64,000 bases of DNA from Phoronis australis (taxonomy: Eukaryota; Phoronida; Phoronidae), in the NCBI GenBank assembly GCA_002633005.1, contig NMRA01000519.1, forward strand, positions 133,284-197,283, given 5' to 3'. Positions 12,997 through 25,379 of the stretch are shown piece by piece. Within the stretch, counting starts at the first letter, position 1. Every line of letters begins with the position of its first letter. A model generated the notes under the pieces. The model was not told where the DNA came from and searched no databases. It was given only the letters and a program-made list of their open reading frames with translations. The translations under genes were made by a program, and so were the position numbers.

Positions 12997-13078
12997 TGGC
13001 GAAGTGATCGAGACTCGAACTCAAGACCTCCTCGAGTAAATGAAGTTTGCAGCACTGCCACACCAGGTCAACCCGCCT
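12997..13078 (-). repeat. tRNA-like SINE head
   Basis: Read on the minus strand, the stretch starts GGCGGGTTGACCTGG, has an A-box-like TGGTGTGGCAGTGC and a B-box-like GAGTTCGAGTC, and ends TTCGCCA. Only the outer four bases of the acceptor stem pair well and the anticodon arm is poor. I therefore call it a tRNA-derived repeat, not a working tRNA. Confidence 0.45.
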
Positions 13079-14141
13079 CCTCTTCATTGCATGTGTTTGG
13101 TCAAATGATGGCTTTTATATGAATTCTGTGCTTGGTGAAACCAGCAACAGGGTTAAAACGAGCTAATTAAGTGACACGGTAACACAAAAAGCTCTTGGTG
13201 AGCAGCGATTTTTCCCCGGCACTTGTGTATTTCCGCTGTCACTTCTTAGTTGCTAGGATGATGCCATGGTTTCCAATTGATCGGTCTTCGGAACAACATA
13301 CACGTATCTCAGAAATGATTGAATGGAATCACGTGACTTGTTCAGATACTGGTTAAAGCTTTACTTTCCAAACTAATTCTTTATTGTTTTAAAGGATCCC
13401 ATGGGACCTGTGATGCTTTTGGGAACAAGCCCAACACACGTTTTATATTAAAATGAAATTATATTTTAGAAAACTGCGGTCGCGTTTTGAGACTTCACTG
13501 GGCATTTACATGTACATGTATGTCAAATGAAAGCTGGTAACGTTATCACTTCTGTTCTTTTACTATAAGTTTGCCGCTGCAGCCTTTCCTTTGTATAAAA
13601 ACACATTGAAACGTGACTCACGTTATGACAGATTAGTATAAAGTTAAAAATTGAAATGCACATGGTTTTTTCTTCAAGAAATAGCATATCCTACATTTAA
13701 AGTGATATTTCTATGTGTGGATAATTGGCTAACTGTACAGGCCTACTGACAAGAAGTTACATAATCTTAAATCAGCTCAGATCTGTTTTACTAAATTCAA
13801 TGAAGATCCGTTTGACACAGTTTGCTGAGTTGTTCGAAACTTGTGACGCGTCATATTTCCGATGTTTAAGGGATAAACGGTGCGAACTGTAGCGAGATTT
13901 GAACCCGGGCTAACGATTAACTCTGGCATAACTCAATTAAATCTGCTGAAAGCCTCTGGGCGCAAGTTCAGTTTTGAAGCCTACTGTTGTTTCCTCAACA
14001 AACATGACAGCATTGAATTTCCTTTCGAGATATAATACCGAATTATTGTCTATTTTTGAACCAGAACACTTGTCAATCTAGACAAATTCCTGACAAATAC
14101 TTCGATATATTTTTTCGTCAAAATGGAGATAACTTGATATA

Positions 14142-14305
14142 CAGTGGCGGATTTAGAGAGAGAGAGCAAGGAGGCCATACCTCTCCCCTAAAATTGTCCC
14201 AGATTCCATTTGGCATTTAAGGAGGCAAATGTCAGAAGCGCAATATCCTGGCTAATACTTTGCCTTGCCACCCACCACCAACTCAAAATCCAGGATCCGC
14301 CCTTG
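14142..14305. mobile_element. Short terminal-inverted-repeat element, copy 1
   Basis: It starts CAGTGGCGGATTTAG and ends CCAGGATCCGCCCTTG, which are imperfect inverted repeats. The flanking five bases are ATATA and CTATA, a possible degenerate target duplication. A related element lies at 38840-38985. It is non-coding and hAT-like by end sequence (inference). Confidence 0.55.
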
Positions 14306-17300
14306 CTATACATGTACATGTAGTAGTCAAGTTCAGTTTACAAGTAAACACTTACATGTAGCGGCAGCTTCTATCTAGTGTGGTGTTAATATCTCATATA
14401 AGTACAATTTGTTTGACTAAAGCGCCACTTACTACAGACAAGAAGCTCATCTACGTATGTGGGTATAACAAAGGTCCTTTAAAATATGCGCCACGTGATT
14501 TAATACTGATGATGTCACTAACCTACACCGTGAGGAAGATTGGTTCAGGGAAGGTTTCACAGAAGCTTCCCACGAAAACACCAAGAGCCCCTCTCTGGAT
14601 AAACATGGAAAATCCTACACGGAGTCTCGGGTTTTTAGCATCGCCAAACCTTTTGTACATTCAAATCCGTCAGCAACCCTCGGGCTTTTGACGAGACAGT
14701 TTTTTTTTAAACTAACCGTTGTCTTTTGCCCAAAACCAAGGCTCCGCCGTCCCCAATATACATGTAAAGTATGTTAGCTAAGCAGCATAAATTATTACGG
14801 AAATTTCAGGGAATTTTCCACCTCCACCTCTTGAGTAACGACAACGGACTAAGAATCGTTCAGGTAAAGGAGTCCATCTCTCAAAGGCGATGCAGTGGAT
14901 CTGGAAAGTGCTGCCATCTTTAGGAACACATGACCTACCTTTTGAAGTCATTTTGTCTTCATTTTTCTTTAATGCCAGTCATGAAATATTCGCGCGAGTG
15001 CACGTACAGTACGAAGATGTATAACTTCATCTGGCTGAACTAGACATTATTTGCTTGCATTTACAATTTGCCATTATGTTTGAAAACGTGGTATCGTGCT
15101 CAATCTACAATGGTTCTGCATGTTTAGAACACGCCCTATGTTAGCAACGGTGATAAAAAGGGGACATCGTGTCCTAAACGACAATTCACAACACCCATTT
15201 TTGTACCGCCAACCACAAGCACAAGTAATGAATAGTGACGACTTGTTTAGAAACATGTACACCTTGGCACTAGATGGCGATAGGTTACATGTAATTGGTG
15301 GACGGCGACATCCTGCGCTTTGTAGGGGTTTGTTGCAGGGAGGTAATTCTCAACATTTTTCATAATCGTTTCGTTACTGTCATGTCAGTTGTAGTTTTGG
15401 TTGAGTTTTGTTTCTTTTTTGTTCATTTGTATTTGCAAACAGACGCGTGCGTGTGTGTTCGTATTGTGTGTACTCGTATATGTCTATAAAAAGGTACAGT
15501 GGCGTAATCACCTGTTGTCAATGTCCTGCCGTGGGAAAACAAAAATGCAAAACTTTCAAAACGCTCATCTATAAATGGAATTAAGTATTCCCGTCCATTT
15601 TTGTTCGGTAACATTCCAAGCTAGGTCACGCCACTGACGATTTCGTGCTCGCATACAGTAAGACTGCATGTTGGTTCCTATTCGGGGAATCCTTCTACGG
15701 CCGTACAGACTACTGTCACCTAATTTTCTCTGATGTCATTGGAAGTTTACGAACCGACACCGTCCAATAATGCGTTTGCAGAATTACAGCAAACGGCAAA
15801 TAAAATCCGGGAAGTACCAGTTGCAAAGCTTTTTATAGCTTACAGCAAAAACAGAATTAAAAAAATAAACGTGATATGTTTTTCAGTGCAACGCGACATA
15901 ACCTCATTAGAAGGAACACTTCACTGCCTCCTTGGACACTAAATGAATGAACTGCAAATTCAAATTTCAGATGCAGAGACAGACTGTTACATGAAAACAC
16001 TTTTAAAGACCTCAGCCAATTGGTGGAGCTGTTGCGAGCACTGTGAGTTTCACATAATAACCTAATACAATTCTCAGAGTGCGTAGCATTCCAGGAGAAT
16101 GAACGCTTCTGAAATAGAATCGTAACTGCATGACGAGCAAGCGTTCTCTACCTGACTTGACCGCCGCGCCACCACGCAGATGAGTTTCTGAAAGTACCAA
16201 TTGCTACGTGTTCCATATTTGCAAAAGGGTTTTGAAAAGTAAGTCTTTATTTATGAAAGCCTCGAAAGTTTCATAAAATAACATGAAATGGTATCTTAAA
16301 AAAGACAGCGCTTTTGAGATTAATCTTGAACATTTAGTGTATATTCAATGAAATTCAACCTACTTTCATTGATGCCGATGTTTCACTTTCAATATGCCTT
16401 TTATTTCGCTAAATTCTGCTAAAGCAAATTAGTTCTAAGTAAAGTATGAAATCACAAGATTTCCACTTTCAAAAAGTTTATGTCTACAGCTTTGCAAGCA
16501 GATATCTGGATAAATGCAAATACTTGTGATTACGATCCGTTTAGGAATTAGAGAATTTCGGCTATAGCGTTGAACACAAACGAGAACGTGTAGGGTGGCA
16601 TTTTTTATGTTTCTGTGGCAAACCATTGACCTACATTTTCGCATTCAGGTCGGAAAGAACGTCAAGACTACTGATCTCACGTAAGACCAAAACACGTGTT
16701 TTAATTCCCGGATGATGCTATGAGCTCGTTAGAAGCATGCAGATTTTTAATGTTTTTGGAAAGTTCAGCTAACAGAACATGGTGCACGTGTCGTACCCCT
16801 TTTATTTTTTAGAATATAACGTCAGCTGTGGGACCCTCATTGCGATACTGATTTCTCCCAGGAAAAACAGTAACAGTGTGGTAATAAGCGACACAGCAGT
16901 AGTGCACTGATATTTCGATCCAAAACGTTTCAATTTTGGTAATATCTCATGAAAGCAAATGACAGGATTAAATACTTTGATTATAAATATTCAAGTCAAA
17001 CAGGAGATTGCGAATGAAACACAAACATTTTTCTCAGGAAAAGTTTACCCAAAATCAATATTGTAATCACAAAAAATGATAGCTTGGTGTTTTTAGAACT
17101 GGAGTGTTGGTTATTTTCAACGGAACACAATATAATGTTGTCAACACAGTCGTAAATTTTAGCCTCTCCCCTCGTCTGCCACCAGTCACAGTTCCATGAA
17201 TCCAGTCATCAAAAGCCCGCGTGAACTTCTGCTCGCGTTCATGTTTAAAGTGTTGCAGATAAACTCTCTAATATAAGGCAAACATGTACACTTCGCATGT

Positions 17301-17564
17301 AATTTTTCACAGTACATGTAGGTCTGCTTAAAGGTTCCGTTAAGCAGTCATCTGTTACCAGTTGTCCATGATTAATACACGTCTCAAGATTCGCATCAAT
17401 ATTCACTTTTTATATCAGAAATGACATGTTTTTCTATATTGGTTTTTCACGACACGTTCAAGGTCTCAGGGTCCGTGAGACTTCAGCCTTTTAAAAGATC
17501 AGGCCATGCATTGTATCTTCATCGTCTTGAAGCCCAACAGAACCGCGAACATTACCTGGAAATA

Positions 17565-20533
17565 TCAATAACCACGTTTGGATGGTATAACGACTCGGGT
17601 ACCATCTGGCTTGTACTCCAAAAAGGAGACTTTCTTTTCGACACTCAGAGAAGACGTTGGCAACGTCTGTCGCTTCCGCGTGAATTTGTCCAAGTCTGGC
17701 GTCATTTCCTTATTCCGGTCGAGCACCATACTCGACTCGGCACCAGAAATGGACGCCCTCCGTGTCTTGCTCCTAGATAGGACGCTATCCTGCTGGAATA
17801 TGTCGGGAATATAAACGTCAAACATGGTTCCCTCTTGGTATCCTTGGGCAAAGACATCGGTAGGGGTCTCTTGCACTGTCACTGTAGCCGGTACCGACGA
17901 GCTTGTTGGGGTTGACACTTGCTCCGTCACCGCGGTAGACGCTGTTGTAGCTGATGAATTTGTTAGCGATGTCTCATTCTGTGTGGATCCAGGACAACAG
18001 ATGGCGTGCCAGCCACCGCTTCCCGATGGAGGCGCAGTCCCACGATTGCTCGGGGGAAGCGGCGAAGGTGCTTCCGGTGGTAAGCCCAGAGCAATCATTT
18101 TTGCCCTGTGTCGTTTGTCCTTCCACCAGCAACAAAGGAATAAAGTTAAAGTCAGTACAGATAAAAATCCCGAGGAAACGCCGATCATGAGGTAGAGCAA
18201 GAAGTTTTCCCTTGTTTCTGAAAGCATAAAACATACTTTGAACAGTAAAGTTTTATCTCAGAAAAACGTGATCGGGCTCAAACTAACTCTAAAACGCTGT
18301 TTGGGACTCCCATTTTACAAAATAGGCTATCCCCAAAATAAATATTGTTTAAATGTCATACGAAAACATTAGAAAAGTAGTATCAAATACATGTAAGACA
18401 TTTATGAATTTGATGTCACCTGAAATTCAGTAAAATTTCCATCACGCTACCTCAAACAGTTAAGGGCCTTAGCTGATTTTTGGAAATCCGAAATAATTTT
18501 CCAATAGTTGTTTCGTTGAAATTTGACGTCGTATGATAAAATTCGGGTCTTCCAATGTCACTTGGCCGTCCCCAGGGAGGGCCACTAGAAACTTGGGTAT
18601 CAAGTTGAAGAGAGTTTTAGACATATAATGTAGGTGTGATAGACCGGAAGCTTGAACTTTCAAAGTGCCTGACCCTGACAAATTCACTTAAGTTTGCTCT
18701 CGCTTAGTCTTAATACGTGTAAATTGAGTCTTGATGTTAGGGCTGATATGCACTCTTGGGAAGAGATGAAACTATTTCTCAAGTTTATCGCTCCATGTTC
18801 CATCCACATTCTCGAGATAGCTTTGTTTCTCCCGGAGTTTGACAGATTCCGTAGCCTTCAGCAGGTTTTCAAACGTTACTTTTCAATCATGTTAAGAATG
18901 TAGCGAAATCAGCTTACTCGTAGTCTCTGTCTCATCCCTTAGCTATAGCGCTTATTTTCACGCAGGTCTACTAAATCTACAAAAGAGGGGACGGAGGTAA
19001 AACTTTTGGGGCCATAGCTGGTGTATACAGTTAGGTGGGTTGTTGGTGTACATAAATCTCGGGTCATTGGGGACTGGGGACGGTTCTTTCTCCACCCCCA
19101 CCCCCAGACTGTTCTTTCTCCCCTTTCTTCCCCCTAAAACCAGAATTCCTACCTCTATGCTGATACTGAGCTAAGTGCGTATTTTTAGAAAAAACTTAGG
19201 CAGAGTTACGGCTGTAGTGGCTTTTTATGCAACTCAAGGCGGAACTGACGTGCTTACTGTCGCGACATGCTGATGGAAGTTTTAAATTCCCTTCTTTACA
19301 TTGGCGCCACACCTGGTGATTTACAGCGGATACATCATCTGACCAATCATAGCCAGCGTCACAAGAGAAGATCAGGGTTGTGGAAGCGGGAACTTTGTAG
19401 GACGTTCCAACCGGTAGGGCTACTGGTCCATCGCCCTTGTCATATGTGGCCCTGTACTTGTTTGCTTCTGGTATCGTAACCGTGCAACTGGCTGTGGAAA
19501 TGCAAATATTTTCTTTGGTCAGCAAAGCAAATTTATTGTCCGTGATAGTACGTTCACTCTATATCGACGTATTAGCCGACTTCCATTTCGTGAAACACTC
19601 GCAAAAAACAAAATATCTGGTTTGCATTCATTGAAATACATGACGTACTCCTTGTTCTACCAGTTGTCCATAATATAGGGGGTTCTTTCACTTGCGTGCG
19701 TACGTTTAGATTGGGAATAGAATTTGCTCCACCGAGTGGGGATGCTAGTGGGTCAACTTGCTGAACGTGTGTGATTGTTCTTCATGTCGGAACATAGTTT
19801 CACTAGCTTTACCTGATGAGCTAAATTTATGGTCACTTGTCGGGGAAGCGTGTCTTAGAATTTTGATTGAATCTCGAAGAACAGCGGCCAGCCTTCCCAA
19901 AACCGTCGCAATCCTTCATTTTTGACGACCGTTATCTCCGTTGGTAAGTAAAGTCAGAAAGCTGAAATATTGTTTTCCGGTCACAAACCAAAAAACGAAT
20001 GTCCAAGCGACTGGAAAGAAAAAGTGATGTTTTATAAAACTTTATGAAAAAAGTTTTATAAAAGTTTCAGGAAGCCGGTTGGCATTTTCATGACACTAGT
20101 AAAGGACATCATGCCGTTATCCACAGTGCACTGCTTGTGTTCGTCACCAAAATTGCTTGGTCGCTTGAACGTTGTCTGAGGATTCTGCCCTCCCAAACCC
20201 ATTAGGACTGGCCACAAATTTACTAGACTCCATGTACGGGGCTTTCCATTGGGACAGTGCCAGATTGAAGCCACCCTGAACCGGACTATAACCTTAACCT
20301 GTAAACAAAGAAGCCGTCGACAACACCAGAGTCTATAAAATTCATAGCAAAAATATAAAAATAAATTGACTGAGGATCTGGAGAGGTCACTGGATGAAAA
20401 TGATACCTACGTGTAATTTACTGTACATGTAAAACTCATTTTGACATACGAGAATGACGAAATACTTACCATTTTCATTTTTAACAGACATCGTACGAAG
20501 AAACAAGAGAAGAATCACAAATTTTAACTCCAT
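17565..20533 (-). CDS. CCP-D: sushi-like single-pass membrane protein, complete three-exon model
   Basis: Exons are 20470-20533 (signal peptide), 19258-19491 (CCP) and 17565-18217 (transmembrane, tail and stop). Phases join 1/1 throughout, giving 316 residues. The leader starts MELKFVILLLFL; an in-frame ATG further upstream (20596) would put a polar stretch before it, so 20533 is preferred. Cysteines fall at about residues 24, 65, 86 and 97, with GYDW after the second and LPSAC at the fourth, fitting a CCP fold that lacks the usual late Trp. The membrane helix is about residues 105-128, followed directly by CCWWKDKRHR. Unlike CCP-A to C, the tail lies in the same exon, is Pro/Ser/Thr-rich and not coiled-coil, and ends SKRGY. 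It carries YIPDI and KKVSF (RVxF-like). The signal and CCP exons lie inside a duplicated segment. Confidence 0.8.
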
Positions 20534-21423
20534 AGATTCCACAGTCTTCACCACTTCATCTTTTTTATGATACCCGGGCATTGATGGACAGTTCATAATG
20601 TTTTAGTCTGTTTTGCTGTCATTGTGAAGTACTCCATGTGGATTCCAGTGTTGCAAATTTACAGTCGCGCGAAAAACACATTTCATTCACGTGACATAGA
20701 ACGTGTCTCAAAAATCTTGATCCGAAGTAAGGGGCCCGTTACAAGAAACTGATTTAATTTCGTTTTGACTTATTTCCAATATTGGTCAAAACTTCCAAAC
20801 TTTGAAACTTCCACACCCGTTAAGTTAGTCTAACTTAAGACAAAAGGAAAGTCAAAGACTTACGTCAAACCTAAGATCAATTTTTTGGAAAAGACTTGAG
20901 ACAAATTAAAGTTTGATCATAAAGTTGACTTCAAATTAAGATTTGTCTTAGTTATTTAAGCTTTCTTGGAACGGGCCCCAGGTCGGGTATTGGATTTCCG
21001 ATAAGAAGGACGAACCCAAAATGGGGAAGGAGTGACCAGAAATGGAAATACATGTAACAGGAATTCAGGCGGGGCGGACAGGTGAACATGGCATTGCGTG
21101 ATAGTGATAGGGCGGGCGGATATATATATTTTTCTTTTTACGTCATCAGGCCGCATATCTAATGCCGTTCTCTTGTCGTTCACTCAAATGCCTAGAATAT
21201 GAAAAATACCCAGACCTTGGTTCGACTGTCATTTTATACGATTGTTGGAAAATGGGGAATGATCGGGCTGTGCTTTGAAGGCAGAGTCGTTGTTAACTAA
21301 AACGGTCGTCCCATTTTCCGTCAGACCATCGTTAATTTGGTTTGCCTTTTACATGGGGAATTCCGTCCGTCCGTCAGAAAGTGGAATCAAGCATAACCTT
21401 GCTTGGTCGGTTGCCGGAAATCC
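18460..21423. repeat. Large direct duplication, copy 1
   Basis: This 2,964-base segment is nearly identical to 22863-25822, with scattered substitutions and small indels. It contains the signal-peptide and CCP exons of CCP-D plus an inverted-repeat element. Its right edge coincides exactly with the assembly gap at 21424. Confidence 0.92.
20731..20979. mobile_element. 249-base MITE with GGGGCCCGTT ends, copy in duplication 1
   Basis: The ends are GGGGCCCGTTACAAGAAA and TTTCTTGGAACGGGCCCC, inverted repeats with one mismatch. The interior is rich in AACTTAAGAC/GTCTTA-type words and is non-coding. The same element sits at 25131-25379 in the second copy, so insertion predates the duplication or allelic split. 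Confidence 0.75.
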
Positions 21424-21484
21424 NNNNNNNNNNNNNNNNNNNNNNNNNNNNNNNNNNNNNNNNNNNNNNNNNNNNNNNNNNNNN
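21424..21484. other. Assembly gap (61 N)
   Basis: A run of N at the right edge of the first duplicated segment. The sequence after the gap is unrelated to what follows the matching point in the second copy. Confidence 0.98.
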
Positions 21485-22862
21485 AAAAATCTTGCCTCAA
21501 CTTTGCACTTCAGTGAAAATTGTCTTGCAATACTGTCTATTTTCATAGTTTGAAAATGACGAGCAGAGTTTACAGACCATTTGAACAAACTTTTAGGCAA
21601 GAAGTCTGCTTGAAATAGTCATAGAAACCAAGTCTAAACTCTTTCAAATGAAAAACAAGATGTTTTCCGGGTTTATTACGCGGCTAGTATCAAAACTGAA
21701 CCCGATGTCCTTTGCCCATGGAGGGAGTCAGTTGAAGTTAAGCTTGAGGATATATAAAAAATGTACTTGTAACCGTCTCATATTCTTTCATTTCTGTTAC
21801 ATTATCAGGTTGATTTAAACACTCTGAAGAACTTTTAAATGGAAATAAATGCCTTTAAAATTAAACGAGTAAGAATTGATATTTGTAATGACTGGTTTTG
21901 AGAGAAGCAAGTGCATTTAAAAAGACAAAATGGCGGACGATGTCGATGGGCCTTCATGTTCCTTTTAGAGTTTATTCTGCAAAAAAATCCGATCACAAAA
22001 GCTTTGTGCTTTAGTGAGTTATGTCAAAGACACCACTGAACATTTGAAATACAGGAAAGTATCTCACAAAGCAAGGCCTGTGCCAGAGTACGGACTCGTA
22101 GCTACTCCGAGTCGGTGAATTTCTTACTGAACAGGACCAGTCATGTCAGGTAATGCTGGATGTTACCACTCTGCTCCTCTCCCCCTGAACGTAGCAGCCT
22201 TGTCAAATTCTACTGGTATTTCTGTTTTGAGATATGACTTTAGTGAAAGTCGGAATGGAAAGGATCTCTGCGATCGCAAGATCGCTCCACTCAAACAACA
22301 TGCGAAGTACTTTGTAGCCGAAGGTAACAATATCATAAACTTTCTGGATTTGAAAAAAGCATTACTTTCCAGTGGCCGTTTGAAGGGATGTTATGTGTAT
22401 GCATGTTCAGTCAATGCAACAAAGTCTTTTCCAAAATACTAAGTTCCTGGTACAAGAACATTCCTAAATTCCCACTATTCCACCCAAGGACTTCGCGTGT
22501 GGAAATCATTCCATGTAGGTGACGGTAAGTTCTGATAAATACTGAGAAAATGGGAAACCTATTTCTCTAAAACACACTATTATGCCATTAAATTATTCAG
22601 CCATTGCCCTTTCAATTCGTATAATTCATTTGTTTTTACCGTACCATACATGCTAGTAAAATGCATTCAAACATGCCTACTTCGACGCCCAATTCTGTTG
22701 CAAAATGGAGGTACAGGTCATAAAAAGAAAAATAATGAATGAACATTCTTAAAAAGTGATGTTTTTCTACATCTCAACAAACCAAACTCATGTGCTAAGT
22801 TTCAAAAAAATCTGTGATTTTGGGTATAGACTCTACCTGTTGGTTTTTATATGGAGTCACTC
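21485..22862. other. Unique stretch between the two duplicated segments
   Basis: About 1.4 kb with no membrane or tail exon for the second CCP copy. It contains the coding-like fragment at 22143-22442. Nothing else was recognised. Confidence 0.5.
22143..22442 (+). pseudogene. Coding-like fragment, probably from a mobile element
   Basis: An open frame of 99 residues contains DFSESRNGKDLCDRKIAPLK followed by a spaced EGNNI motif. From memory, this arrangement (GKD-x-CDR-x-IAP-x-K, then EG-N/H-D/N-I) recurs in repetitive, transposon-associated predicted proteins of invertebrates; I cannot name the family. A stop lies immediately upstream of the ATG and no flanking exons were found, so a fragment is more likely than a gene. 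Confidence 0.35.
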
Positions 22863-23656
22863 TTAAGGGCCTTAACTGATTTTTGGAAATCCAAAATAAT
22901 TCTCCAATAGTTGTTTCGTTGAAATTTGACGTCGTGTGATAAAATTCGGGTCTTCCAATGTCACTTGGCCGTCCCCAGGGAGGGCCACTAGAAACTTGGG
23001 TATCAAGTTGAAGAGAGTTTTAGACATATAATGTAGGTGTGGTAGACCGGAAGCTTAAACTTTCAAAGTGCCTGACCCTGATAAATTCACTTTGCTCACG
23101 CTTAGTCTTAATACGTGTAAATTGAGTCTTGATGTTACGGCTGATATGCACTCTTGGAAAGAGATGAAACTATTTCTCAAGTTTATCGCCCCATGTTCCA
23201 TCCACGCTCTCGAGATGGCTTTGTTTCTCCCGGAGTTTGACAGATTTCGCAGCCTTCAGCAGGTTTTCAAACGTTACTTTTCTATCATCTGAAGAATGTA
23301 GCGAAATCAGCTTACTCGTAGTCTCTGTCTCATCCCTTAGCTATAGCGCTTATTTTCGTGCAGGTCTACTAAATCTACCAACGAGGGGACGGAGGTAAAA
23401 CTTTTGGGGCCATAGCTGGTGTATACAGTTAGGTGGGTTGTAGGTGCACATAAATCTCGGGTCATAGGGGTCTGGGGACGGTTCTTTCTCCACCCCCACC
23501 CCCAGACTGTTCTTTCTCCCCTTTCTTCCCCCTAAAACCAAAATTCCTACCCCTATGCTGATACTGAGCTAAGTGCGTATTTTTAGAAAAAAACGTAGGC
23601 AGAGTTACGGCTGTAGTAGCTTTTTATGCAACACAAGGCGGAACTGACGTGCTTAC

Positions 23657-24933
23657 TGTCGCGACATGCTGATGGAAGTTTTAAATTCCCTTCTTTGCAT
23701 TGGCGCCACACCTGGTGATTTACAGCGAAGACATCATCTGACCAATCATAGCCAGCGTCACAAGAGAAGATCAGGGTTGTGGAAGCGGGAACTTTGTAGG
23801 ACGTTCCAACCGGTAGGGCGACTGGTCCATCGCCCTTGTCATATGTGGCCCTGTACTTGTTTGCTTCTGGTATCGTAACCGTGCAACTGGCTGTGGAAAT
23901 GCAAATATTTTCATTGGTCAGCCAAGCAAATTTATTGTCCGTGATAGTACGGTCACTCTATATCGACGTATTAGCCGACTTCCATTTCGTGAAACACTCG
24001 CAAAAAACAAAATATCTGGTTTGCATTCAGCGAAATACATGACGTACTCCTCGTTCTACCTGTTGTCCATAATATAGGGGGTTCTTTCACTTGCGTGCGT
24101 ACGTTTAGATTGGGAATAGAATTTGCTCCACCGTGTGGGGATGCTAGTGGGTCAACCTGCTGAACATGTGCGAGTGTTCTTCATGTCGGAACATAGTTTC
24201 ACTAGCTTTACCTGATGAGCTAAATTTATGGTCACTTCTCGGGGAAGCGTGTCTTAGAATTTTGATTGAATGTCGAAGAACAGCGGCCAGCCTTCCCAAA
24301 ACCGTCGCAATCCTTCATTTTTGACGACCGTTATCTCCGTTGGTAAGTAAAGTCAGAAAGCTGAAATATTGTTTTCCGGTCACAAACCAAAAACCGAATG
24401 TCCAAGCGACTGGAAAGAAAAAGTGATGTTTTATAAAATTTTATAAAAAAAAGTTTTAAAAAAGTTTTAGGAAGCCGGTTGGCATTTGCAAGACACTAGT
24501 AGAGGACATCACGCCGTTATTCACAGTGCACTGCTTGTGTTCGTCACCAAAATTGCTTGGTCGCTTGAACGTTGTCTGAGGATTCTGCCCTCCCAAACCT
24601 ATTAGGATTGGCCACAAATTAACTAGACTCCAAGTAAGGGGCTTTCCATTGGGACAGTGCCAGATTGAAGCCACGCTGAACCGGACTATAACCTTAACCT
24701 GTAAAAATCGAAGGCTTCGACAACACCAGAGTCTACAAAATCCATTGCAAAAATATAAAAAGATATTGACTGAGGATCTGGAGAGGTCACTGGATGAAAA
24801 TGATACCTACGTGTAATTTACTGTACATGTAAAACTCATTTTGACATACGAGAATGACGAAATACTTACTATTTTCATTTTTAACAGACATCGTACGAAG
24901 AAGCAAGAGAAGAATCACAAATTTTAACTCCAT
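23657..24933 (-). CDS. Second copy of CCP-D signal-peptide and CCP exons (5' half only)
   Basis: Exons 24870-24933 (leader, again starting MELKFVILLL) and 23657-23890 (CCP, 234 bases) are intact. They have GT-AG borders and the same phase 1. The donor base differs (A for G), giving Thr instead of Ala at the junction. No transmembrane or tail exon lies between 22862 and the first copy. Because the CCP exon is symmetric, three readings are possible: an alternative allele of CCP-D misplaced by assembly; a true duplication giving a two-CCP receptor by splicing 23657 to 19491; or a truncated secreted product. The sequence does not choose among them. Confidence 0.6.
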
Positions 24934-25130
24934 AGATTCCACAGTCTTCACCACTTCATCTTTTTTATGATACCCGGGCATTGATGGACAGTTCATAGTG
25001 TTTTAGTTTGTTTTGCTGTCATTGTGCAGTACTCCATGTGGATTCCAGTGTTGCAAATTTACAGTCGCGCGAAAACCACATTTCATTCACGTGACATAGA
25101 ACGTGTCTCAAAAATCTTGATCCGAAGTAA

Positions 25131-25379
25131 GGGGCCCGTTACAAGAAACTGATTTAATTTCGTTTTGACTTATGTCCAATATTGGTCAAAACTTCCAAAC
25201 TTTGAAACTTCCACACCCGTTAAGTTAGTCTAACTTAAGACAAAAGGAAAGTCAAAGACTTACGTCAAACCTAAGATCAATTTTTTGGAAAAGACTTGAG
25301 ACAAATTAAAGTTTAATCATAAAGTTGACTTAAATTTAAGATTTGTCTTAGTTATTTAAGTTTTCTTGGAACGGGCCCC
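25131..25379. mobile_element. 249-base MITE with GGGGCCCGTT ends, copy in duplication 2
   Basis: Same element and position as 20731-20979, carried by the second duplicated segment. Ends are GGGGCCCGTTACAAGAAA and TTTCTTGGAACGGGCCCC. Confidence 0.75.

Larger units (their letters stand above)
12640..17564. other. Intergenic stretch between CCP-D and CCP-C
   Basis: About 4.9 kb without a supportable gene. It holds an inverted-repeat element (12829-12969), a tRNA-like piece (12997-13078), a short terminal-inverted-repeat element (14142-14305) and several TACATGTA palindromes. The first exon of CCP-C is expected here but was not found. Open frames at 14380-14691 and 15074-15489 have no family signature. 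Confidence 0.4.

Noticed and set aside
12997-13078. Possible functional tRNA gene
   Set aside because: Only part of the acceptor stem pairs and the anticodon arm is not convincing; a SINE head is more likely.
20056-20274. Open frame of 72 residues on the minus strand, present in both duplicated segments, considered as an extra CCP-D exon
   Set aside because: Joining it to the leader exon in the required phase gives an immediate stop, and its two copies differ at about nine residues while the CCP exon differs at one. The leader splices in frame directly to the CCP exon.
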